7,245 nt of DNA, taken from contig JAITTR010000024.1 of the NCBI GenBank assembly GCA_031286725.1, positions 1 to 7,245 of the forward strand, in the 5' to 3' direction. This document shows, in pieces, positions 1-5,116 of the stretch (the stretch's first letter is position 1; each line of letters opens with the position of its first letter). The notes beneath the pieces were generated by a model. It was not told the origin of the DNA. It saw only the letters and a program-made list of their open reading frames with translations, and searched no databases. This DNA is from Holosporales bacterium (GTDB taxonomy: Bacteria; Pseudomonadota; Alphaproteobacteria; RUG11792). Both the position numbers and the translations under genes were made by a program.

Positions 1-228
1 ATCGGAGGAGACCCCCAAGAACTGCTTAGAGCTCTCCGAGGTTTGCTACAAGGGGCACAACAGCAGCCGCAAGCAGGAGTTGCTCCAGCAGCTCCTCATC
101 CTCAGCACGCACCCGCTTCGTGTGTAGCAGCGCTACCACACCCAGCTCCTGGTGTGAGGGGCACCAGATTTACACTCAGACTCGATGGGCCACTCGGGGG
201 TACCATATCCATTGATGCACGCCTCTGA
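1..228 (+). CDS. C-terminal end of an unrecognised GC-rich protein (partial)
   Basis: The frame is open from the first base of the window to a TGA at 226-228, so this is the last 75 codons of a gene that starts outside it. I do not recognise the family. The visible part begins with a short helical-looking stretch (GDPQELLRALRGLLQ). A low-complexity linker of about 40 residues rich in Ala, Pro, Gln and His follows, then a compact beta-looking tail ending RFTLRLDGPLGGTISIDARL. G+C is about 59%, far above the rest of the window, and the codons favour CTC, CAG and CCT. It is the only confident plus-strand gene and converges on the T6SS operon. A strong intrinsic terminator 84 bases after the stop supports this being a real, transcribed 3' end. 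The composition suggests horizontal origin; a chimeric contig edge is the alternative. Confidence 0.55.
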   Translation: MGGDPQELLRALRGLLQGAQQQPQAGVAPAAPHPQHAPASCVAALPHPAPGVRGTRFTLRLDGPLGGTISIDARL

Positions 229-311
229 TGCATTCATGGCTAGCAGAGTTTAATAATAAAGCTGTGGAAACTAGCGTTGATATTTTTCTTTGAAATGCTT
301 GAGTTTAAATT

Positions 312-345
312 GCGGTTGGGAAATGCCCCCAACCGCTTCTTTTTT
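312..345 (+). terminator. Rho-independent terminator after the GC-rich gene
   Basis: A perfect 9-bp stem (GCGGTTGGG at 312-320 with CCCAACCGC at 328-336) encloses a 7-base loop. TTCTTTTTT follows directly at 337-345. The T tract is on the plus strand, so it ends transcription of the left-edge gene. It lies 23 bases beyond the stop of the minus-strand operon. There the hairpin would be followed only by AATTTAAAC, so termination in that direction is doubtful. Confidence 0.9.
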
Positions 346-367
346 AGTTGAAACTGTAATAGAATTT

Positions 368-1549
368 CTACTTAATTTCGACCTCTTTTATTTTCTTATC
401 GCTAAGGATTTTTATTATTATATTTCCTGATGTTCGGTTTATTAGATTTTCGAAAGTTTTGGTATCGGTTACGATTTCGTCGTTTAATAAAATAATAATA
501 TCTCCGGCTTTTAGGCCTGCGGCTTCTGATTTCGAACCTTTTGTTATCGATTCTATCTCTACTCCTAAAATCTGGCTACTAGTCGCGCTAATTTTCAACG
601 CCTTAAGATCCTCGTTTTTTATACCGAACGCAAAAATCGGCTTCTTTAAGTCTTTCGCCCCAATTCCAATATTTTCAAGATCATCTTCAAACAAATACGG
701 AAGATTTATTCCCGCCGCTTTGATACAATGTTTCAGTTCGAAAACTGGTATTGCGCATTCGAGCGGAGTTGAGAAATCACAGTATTTACAATAAACTATT
801 CCAACCAATCCGCCGTTTGCGTTTAATAACGGCCCGCCGCATGTTTCTGGAATAAAGGCGTTTCCGGCATGCAGCCCTCTGGCAATAAGTATTGGAATTC
901 CTGAGCTATTTCTATATTCGATTCCGTCTATATAAGAGAAAAATACTTCAAAATTATTGCTTGCAATTCCCGGCTTTTGAAACGTTATAAATTCGCTAGC
1001 TTTTGCTTTTCCAATAACTCCTAAAGTTTTCTTAATGATTTTTTTAGGATTGTTAACGAAATCCAAGTCGGAACCGAGCGTTATAAATTTTAATTTTTCC
1101 CTAGGCTTAATTTGCAAAAAAGCCAAATTTCGTTTTGGAAACGATTTTATTACCTTAGCTTTATAATCGTTTTTCGTAAGTTTTAATTTCTCGTTATCGC
1201 AATGCTCTCTAAGTTCGCTGTTTATAGAAACAATTATTTCGGAAGAGTTTTGTATCGCCTCGTATGGAACGACTATTATTCCATTTTCCGAAAGGACTAT
1301 ACCGTTTATGACCCCCACATAGTAATGATGTCTTTTTAATCTGGGTCTTATCGCTGAATTATAAATTTTATGATCTTCTTTAGCGAAAGAGCTGAACGTA
1401 TAAACTAAAACTACGGCCTCCGAGTTTTCTTTTATAACTTCAAGAATTTGATCTGTCTCGTTATTATTAGCCGCGTGTTCGCTAAAAACGTATTGAGAAT
1501 TTAAATGACAAATCCCAATTATGAAGGCGAGCAATAATCCGAATCGCAT
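368..1549 (-). CDS. Secreted HtrA-like trypsin-fold/PDZ protein with degenerate catalytic triad (probable pseudoprotease)
   Basis: This 393-residue protein has an N-terminal signal peptide (hydrophobic residues 3-14, plausible signal peptidase I site after VFS at 21-23). A trypsin-like domain spans about 40-280 and one C-terminal PDZ domain about 303-393 (core LGVEIESITKGSKSEAAGL, then AGDIIILLNDE). The architecture matches DegP/DegS-type periplasmic proteases with one PDZ. Aligned by eye to HtrA motifs, the TNNHV motif is VPYEA (His to Glu97), the SDIALLQI motif is RNLAFLQI (Asp to Asn141), and GNSGG is ETCGG (Ser to Cys237). The fold-defining GGPLLNANGGLVGI remains. All three triad positions are changed, so ordinary serine proteolysis is unlikely. 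A Cys-based activity would still need a base. Six cysteines lie outside the signal peptide, including C254-x2-C257. A good AAGGAG lies 8 bases before the ATG. The gene starts 20 bases after tssC and is the last of the operon. A role in sheath-system assembly, binding or as an exported factor is inference only. Confidence 0.85.
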   Translation of the reverse strand: MRFGLLLAFIIGICHLNSQYVFSEHAANNNETDQILEVIKENSEAVVLVYTFSSFAKEDHKIYNSAIRPRLKRHHYYVGVINGIVLSENGIIVVPYEAIQNSSEIIVSINSELREHCDNEKLKLTKNDYKAKVIKSFPKRNLAFLQIKPREKLKFITLGSDLDFVNNPKKIIKKTLGVIGKAKASEFITFQKPGIASNNFEVFFSYIDGIEYRNSSGIPILIARGLHAGNAFIPETCGGPLLNANGGLVGIVYCKYCDFSTPLECAIPVFELKHCIKAAGINLPYLFEDDLENIGIGAKDLKKPIFAFGIKNEDLKALKISATSSQILGVEIESITKGSKSEAAGLKAGDIIILLNDEIVTDTKTFENLINRTSGNIIIKILSDKKIKEVEIK

Positions 1550-1569
1550 TACAAATTCTCCTTATAAAA

Positions 1570-3036
1570 CTATCCTGCTCGAGCCGGAAGATTCGCGACT
1601 AGCCTTATCGAGGCGGTAAGCTCTTCCATCTGAAAATGCGGTCTTAGATATATAACGGATCTATAAGCTCCGGGCGACCCGGGAATATCATAAACGTCTA
1701 TCCTGCCTTCTCTTAAAGGATATTTTGCCTTTACGCTGGCGGGAGCGTCGTCGTTTAACAGAACGTAGCCTGAAAGCCATGCGTTTAAATAATTTTCCAC
1801 GTTTTCTTTCGTTAAAAAGCTCCCAACCTTATCTCTCATGATAACCTTTATATAATGAGCAAATCTCGACGCCGCGAGAAGATAAGTTATCCTAGCGGAA
1901 ATAGAAGCGTTTGCGTTTGCGTCGTCAAGATTGTAAATCTTGGGCTTTTGAGTTGTTTGCGCACCAAAAAACACAGCGTAATCCGCTCCCTTGCAATAGC
2001 ACACGGAAATGAATCCGAGTTCGCTCAATTCTTTTTCTCTTCTATCCGTCAAAGCGACTTCCGTCGGGCATTTTACCGTGGTGTCTCCCTCTAAGGTTTT
2101 GAAAATGTAAGTCGGCAATCCCTCGACGACTCCTCCTCCTTCAACGCCTCTAATAGCCGCCGTCCAACTATATAAAGCGAATGCGTTCGTAATTCTTTGA
2201 GCCAGAACATAAGCAGGATTTCCCCAGCAAAATTTCAATGCGTCTCCGACGCCCACATTTTCCGTAAAATTAAATTCAGCCACCGGAAGAGTGTTCGGCC
2301 CATATGGCAATCTCACCAAAATCCTGGGCAAGCATAAAGTCACGTATCTAGAATCCTCAGAATTTCGAAATGAATTCCATTTTATATAATCCGGAGATTC
2401 GAAAATCTTTGCCAAATCCCTCGGCAGCGGCATTTCCTCAAACGAATCTAAATTGAAAAACAAAGGAGAAATTGAAGAAATAAACGGCGTATGCGCCGCC
2501 GCGGCGAGCCCGGACATTTGTTCTAAAAATTGAATATCCTGCGGATGATTAGTAAACGCAAAATCGCCAACCAAACAAGAATAAGGAGCTCCGCCAAACG
2601 TCCCGTATTCCTCTTCGTAAATCTTTTTAAATAAATCGCTTTGGTCAAATTCTATTGCCTTGGTTAAATCATCCCTCAAATCTTTTAGAGACGAATTTAA
2701 AACCCTGATTTTTAATTTAGAGCTGGTCTCAGTATTCAGCACGAAGTAATACAATCCTCTCCATGCTCCTTCTAATTTTTGAAAGTCGGGATGATGAAGA
2801 ATCTCGTTAATTTGATTGGTCAAGAGTTCGTCTATTTCGGCTATTCTTCCTATTAAAAAAGAAACTATGCTTGAATCTTTAGGCGCTTCTTTTAAATCTT
2901 GAATTTCATTAACAAACTCGCTCAAAAGCTCTATAGCGTTTTCTTCATGCTCAGGATATCTAGCCATTTTCCTTTCATGAAACAAAATATCGAGGATACT
3001 CGATTCTTCGGGTATTATAATTACTTCGTTAATCAT
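1570..3036 (-). CDS. tssC: T6SS contractile sheath large subunit TssC (VipB/IglB family)
   Basis: TssC pairs with TssB to build the cytoplasmic contractile sheath that drives the Hcp tube and spike out of the cell. At 488 residues it has the usual family length. Family landmarks appear in order: an N-terminal segment with SILDILF and ERKMARYPEHEENA (13-34), AWRGLYYFV (91-99), the LVGDFAF segment (155-161), DSRYVTLCLPRILVRLPYG (228-246), FKTLEGD (312-318), and the characteristic C-terminus YLRPHFQMEELTASIRLVANLP (463-484, core PHFQMEELT). These are hallmarks of the canonical proteobacterial-type (T6SS-i) sheath protein, so the call is secure. The ATG is preceded by GGGAG at a normal distance. 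The gene begins 19 bases after tssB and is followed 20 bases later by the HtrA-like gene, so the three are very probably cotranscribed. No frameshift or missing segment is visible. Confidence 0.97.
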   Translation of the reverse strand: MINEVIIIPEESSILDILFHERKMARYPEHEENAIELLSEFVNEIQDLKEAPKDSSIVSFLIGRIAEIDELLTNQINEILHHPDFQKLEGAWRGLYYFVLNTETSSKLKIRVLNSSLKDLRDDLTKAIEFDQSDLFKKIYEEEYGTFGGAPYSCLVGDFAFTNHPQDIQFLEQMSGLAAAAHTPFISSISPLFFNLDSFEEMPLPRDLAKIFESPDYIKWNSFRNSEDSRYVTLCLPRILVRLPYGPNTLPVAEFNFTENVGVGDALKFCWGNPAYVLAQRITNAFALYSWTAAIRGVEGGGVVEGLPTYIFKTLEGDTTVKCPTEVALTDRREKELSELGFISVCYCKGADYAVFFGAQTTQKPKIYNLDDANANASISARITYLLAASRFAHYIKVIMRDKVGSFLTKENVENYLNAWLSGYVLLNDDAPASVKAKYPLREGRIDVYDIPGSPGAYRSVIYLRPHFQMEELTASIRLVANLPARAG

Positions 3037-3055
3037 ATCTTTCTCCCATTTTCAA

Positions 3056-3619
3056 TCACTCCTCCGGTTTATTTTCCTCAGGAGACTCAGCAGAAGGATG
3101 CTTTTTCGCCTTTTCTCCTACCGTTCTGTCGTCTAACTCTTTTTTCAACTTTTGCAAATTATCGTTATTTTTCATTATTTGAGTCAGTAAGGCTTCAAGT
3201 TGATCGTTTCCATCCATTTTGGCTATAAGATTTTTAAGGTTATTTCTCTTTTTATAAAGCCTAGCTAAAGACGGAATATTTTTGGCGATATTCTGGGGCT
3301 CTAAGTCGGCCATACTTTTAAACAGCAGTTCAACGCTAATTTCGGGGTTCTCGTCGGATAATCTATTTTGAACTCTTATAACCAACCTAGGGTTAATAAT
3401 TCCCATAACTTCCAAAAAGTTGTCTCGGTCGATCTCGACGAATTTTCGGTTTTTCATCTTCGGCAAAGGATTCTCCGGATTTCCCGAAAGATCCGCCAAT
3501 ACGCCGACAATAAACGGTAATTCCTTCTTTTCTATTGCGCTTCCTACCTCTACGTCGTACGTTATATGAACCCTAGGTTTTCTAATTCTGTCTAATGTGT
3601 GTTGCCTGCTTTCCGCCAT
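3056..3619 (-). CDS. tssB: T6SS contractile sheath small subunit TssB (VipA/IglA family)
   Basis: TssB is the small sheath partner of TssC; the heterodimers stack into the helical sheath around the Hcp tube. The 187-residue product opens with the canonical block RIRKPRVHITYDVEVG (11-26), then KKELPFIVGVLADLSG (31-46) and RKFVEIDRDNFLEVM (58-72). A helical, charged C-terminal half ends in a Lys/Glu/Pro-rich tail (about 166-187), a little longer than the usual ~160-175 residues. The start is the ATG with GAGGAAAG just upstream. It is the first gene of the operon. About 450 bases of palindrome-rich intergenic sequence separate it from the next ORF upstream, a doubtful one. Its leader contains a small TAGACG/CGTCT hairpin. 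No tssA, tssE-M, hcp, vgrG or clpV is visible nearby. Confidence 0.97.
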   Translation of the reverse strand: MAESRQHTLDRIRKPRVHITYDVEVGSAIEKKELPFIVGVLADLSGNPENPLPKMKNRKFVEIDRDNFLEVMGIINPRLVIRVQNRLSDENPEISVELLFKSMADLEPQNIAKNIPSLARLYKKRNNLKNLIAKMDGNDQLEALLTQIMKNNDNLQKLKKELDDRTVGEKAKKHPSAESPEENKPEE

Positions 3620-3655
3620 AAAACTTTCCTCAATAATCCCATAATCTTAAAAAGA

Positions 3656-3670
3656 AGACGCTATACGTCT
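3656..3670 (-). promoter_or_regulatory. Small AGACG/CGTCT hairpin in the tssB leader
   Basis: AGACG (3656-3660) and CGTCT (3666-3670) are complementary around a 5-base loop. They are flanked by AAAAAG and ATTTTT, so each strand has a short hairpin followed by a T-rich run. It lies 36 bases upstream of the tssB ATG. It could be a weak attenuator, or a repressor half-site pair just downstream of the promoter. A five-bp stem is weak, so confidence is limited. Confidence 0.35.
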
Positions 3671-3679
3671 ATTTTTGCC

Positions 3680-3720
3680 GTTATATTTATAGATTAAAAC
3701 AAAAGAAGTTAAAATTTGGT
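3680..3720 (-). promoter_or_regulatory. Putative promoter region of the tssB-tssC-HtrA-like operon
   Basis: On the minus strand the sequence carries overlapping -10-like hexamers TATAAA (3686-3691) and TATAAC (3680-3685), about 60-70 bases before the tssB start. A usable -35 is not clear: TTAACT lies 15 bases upstream of TATAAA, which is short spacing. The region is AT-rich, so chance matches are expected. Confidence 0.3.
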
Positions 3721-3813
3721 TAATTTCCGCTAAAATTTTTGAAAAAATCCCCATCTGATATTATTCTTCGGGTTTTGACAAAATTCTTTATTATCACGCA
3801 ACGGAATTTTTCT

Positions 3814-3943
3814 AAAATGGCTCGTTATCCAGGGGCGAATATGGTATAGGGAAAATTATACCATATCCGCCCAAAAGATTTGTCAAGGTCCGCTCGCTTT
3901 GCTCGCTCTCCACCTTGACAAATCGATACTCGCCCTCCATTTT
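3814..3943. repeat. Nested palindrome A (MITE/REP-like intergenic element)
   Basis: The inner arms are a perfect 13-bp inverted repeat (GATTTGTCAAGGT 3877-3889 with ACCTTGACAAATC 3912-3924). They enclose a 22-base loop containing the direct repeat GCTCGC-TTT-GCTCGC. Further out, GGGCGA (3833-3838) matches TCGCCC (3930-3935) and AAAATGG (3814-3820) matches CCATTTT (3937-3943). The element therefore has nested symmetry over about 130 bp. No ORF is inside. Its loop is related to the inverted loop of the neighbouring element B. Confidence 0.7.
3833..3872. repeat. 16-bp hairpin with 8-base loop inside palindrome A
   Basis: The left arm 3833-3848 (GGGCGAATATGGTATA) and right arm 3857-3872 (TATACCATATCCGCCC) are complementary at 15 of 16 positions, with loop GGGAAAAT. 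The structure is too regular to be chance. No T run follows on the plus strand (AAAAG follows), so it does not look like a classic terminator. It shares GGGCGA with the outer pairing of element A, so the two folds exclude each other. Confidence 0.7.
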
Positions 3944-3968
3944 CCATTTAAAACCCTTAATAACATAT

Positions 3969-4103
3969 TTTTCCTTTTGGAACGAAAAAACAAAAGATCA
4001 ATTTACGAAGCGTCTTGTCAAGGGCAAAGAGCGAACGAAGAGAGCGTCCCTTGACAACTCGAGCGGAGTAAATTGATATAATGGAGTTCCCCCAAAAGGA
4101 AAA
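3969..4103. repeat. Nested palindrome B, loop inverted relative to A (MITE/REP-like)
   Basis: Three nested inverted repeats share one centre. The outer arms are 3969-3983 and 4086-4103 (15 bp, with a CCC bulge on the right). The middle arms are ATCAATTTAC 3997-4006 and GTAAATTGAT 4068-4077. The inner arms are TTGTCAAGGG 4015-4024 and CCCTTGACAA 4048-4057. The 23-base loop read on the minus strand matches the element A loop at about 16 of 22 positions, so B is an inverted relative of A. No transposase is present; a non-autonomous mobile or structural repeat is the natural reading. Confidence 0.7.
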
Positions 4104-4308
4104 GTATGATTTATGCAAGATTTTTATTTCGAGCATAAATAATAAAATAAAAGAATTTTCTTGGCTTTATGATAGCTATAAACATAAAGTTACATTTTAC
4201 TCAGCGATTAAGCAAAAGATTCCTTCGCGTTTGAGGCAAGCGGAAACTTTCATAATTTCTAATCCAGTAAGCCTTACCCCTCCCATGGAATCAGATAGCT
4301 TCGACTAG
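4081..4308 (+). CDS. Doubtful short ORF, 75 codons
   Basis: An ATG-to-TAG frame lies in the otherwise empty stretch between palindrome B and the end of plsY. The start sits inside the right arm of palindrome B, and the nearest GGAG is 12 bases upstream, longer than ideal. The product is Lys/Ile/Ser-rich, has no signal peptide or membrane segment, and I do not recognise it. It is not a shadow of another gene, which is the only reason to list it. Its last third lies in a slightly GC-richer patch that may be an RNA structure or gene remnant on the other strand. Confidence 0.2.
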   Translation: MEFPQKEKYDLCKIFISSINNKIKEFSWLYDSYKHKVTFYSAIKQKIPSRLRQAETFIISNPVSLTPPMESDSFD

Positions 4309-4322
4309 ATTTCAAAAGAGCT

Positions 4323-4904
4323 TTATTTTCTAAGAAGTTCGAATAACATTCTTATATTGCTATGATGAGCGCATAACAAAAATATAAAAACTATACTAGA
4401 GAACAAAGCCAAATTTATAGAAGAATAACCTCCCCAAAACCTAAAAGCGGAAATTAAAGTGAACGATAAACAAAACGACAAAGAAGCTATGGAGGAAACT
4501 TTTACAAACTTTACGACGATTCCCCAAACTATCGCGGAAATTAAAGCCGTGAATGGGGATAACGTTAAAAAAATTCCGGCGGAAGTCGCTACGCCTTTCC
4601 CTCCTTTAAATTTTAGCCAGATGGGATATACGTGCCCGACTAAGCAAAAAAAAGAAGAAATATATAGAGCCAATTCATCGGAAAATATAAAAACAAAAAC
4701 GGAAAATGCAAATCCTTTAAAGACGTCAAATAATAACGTCATAATCGCAAGTTTTTTATTTCCAGTTCTTAAAACGTTTGTGGCTCCTGTGCTATTTGAC
4801 CCGAAATTCCTCAAATCTATTCCCTTTACGACTTTTGTCAATAAAAAGCCTGACGGAATCGAGCCAACTAAATATCCCAAAATGCATAAAAATAATAAAT
4901 TCAT
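4323..4904 (-). CDS. plsY: Glycerol-3-phosphate acyltransferase PlsY
   Basis: PlsY is an inner-membrane enzyme that moves the acyl group from acyl-phosphate (made by PlsX) to glycerol-3-phosphate, giving lysophosphatidic acid, the first step of phospholipid synthesis. The 193-residue product is highly hydrophobic, with about five to six membrane segments. It shows motif 1 (GSIPSG 14-19, then DLRNFGSNSTGATNVLR 30-46), motif 2 (GHVYPIWLKFKGGKGVAT 90-107) and motif 3 (HHSNIRML 180-187). Two small departures stand out: GSNSTGATN where many families have GSGNxGATN, and a C-terminus ending ELLRK without the usual GxE after motif 3. I chose the ATG at 4904 because AAGG lies 6 bases before it; a TTG two codons upstream would abut that site. 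It stands alone between two repeat-bearing intergenic regions, with its own putative promoter. Confidence 0.95.
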   Translation of the reverse strand: MNLLFLCILGYLVGSIPSGFLLTKVVKGIDLRNFGSNSTGATNVLRTGNKKLAIMTLLFDVFKGFAFSVFVFIFSDELALYISSFFCLVGHVYPIWLKFKGGKGVATSAGIFLTLSPFTALISAIVWGIVVKFVKVSSIASLSFCLSFTLISAFRFWGGYSSINLALFSSIVFIFLLCAHHSNIRMLFELLRK

Positions 4905-4910
4905 TTTCAA

Positions 4911-4914
4911 CCTT
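4911..4914 (-). promoter_or_regulatory. Ribosome binding site that fixes the plsY start
   Basis: AAGG on the minus strand is 6 bases from the ATG at 4904 but directly next to the in-frame TTG at 4910. The spacing favours the ATG and makes the protein 193 residues. Confidence 0.6.
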
Positions 4915-4963
4915 ATTTTTTCATAATTTCCTTGAATATTACGAAAGTTCGCGATAAAAGTCT

Positions 4964-4991
4964 ATTATATTTATCCTAAGCTCCAGAGCAA
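4964..4991 (-). promoter_or_regulatory. Putative sigma-70 type promoter for plsY
   Basis: On the minus strand, a perfect TATAAT (4964-4969) is preceded after 16 bases by TTGCTC (4986-4991), about 60 bases before the plsY ATG. The -10 is consensus and the -35 is moderate (TTGnnn). It lies between repeat C and plsY, consistent with plsY being transcribed on its own. Confidence 0.5.
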
Positions 4992-5034
4992 AACATCCAG
5001 GACGCTTAGCTTTAGAACTCTTTTTGAAATAATG

Positions 5035-5093
5035 AAAGGGAGGCGACTTGGGGCGGGCGGGTGGCCAGCGAAGCTGGCGAGTCGCCTCCCTTT
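5035..5093. repeat. GC-rich cruciform-type repeat C between the 270-residue gene and plsY
   Basis: Perfect 14-bp arms (AAAGGGAGGCGACT 5035-5048 with AGTCGCCTCCCTTT 5080-5093) enclose a very GC-rich 31-base loop. Inside the loop is a second hairpin, GCCAGC-GAA-GCTGGC (5064-5078). It begins 24 bases beyond the stop of the minus-strand gene at 5117 and could end that transcript, although only TTTCATTATTTC follows on that strand. The long arms plus a loop with an AGCGAAGC core resemble elements A and B in design, so it may belong to the same repeat class. Confidence 0.7.
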
Positions 5094-5116
5094 TAAAATT
5101 AATTTTCCTCAGCATT

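Noticed and set aside
300..367. Terminator for the minus-strand T6SS operon at 312-336
   Set aside because: On the minus strand the hairpin is not followed by a T run; only the plus-strand direction is well supported.
459..794. Plus-strand 111-codon frame opposite the HtrA-like gene
   Set aside because: Antisense shadow of the PDZ-coding part; no recognisable domain.
1490..1515. Cys14 of the HtrA-like protein as a lipoprotein site
   Set aside because: The residue before Cys is Ile (IGIC), not Gly, Ala or Ser as a lipobox needs; signal peptidase I cleavage fits better.
1855..2094. Plus-strand frame inside tssC
   Set aside because: Antisense to a fully conserved sheath gene.
2899..3228. Plus-strand frame across the tssB-tssC junction
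   Set aside because: Antisense to both sheath genes; hydrophobic appearance comes from the reverse reading of charged codons.
3814..4103. CRISPR array
   Set aside because: The repeats are two inverted, nested palindromes of unequal arms, not regularly spaced direct repeats with unique spacers.
4459..4926. Plus-strand 155-codon frame opposite plsY
   Set aside because: It lies antisense to a gene with all PlsY motifs and has no family features.
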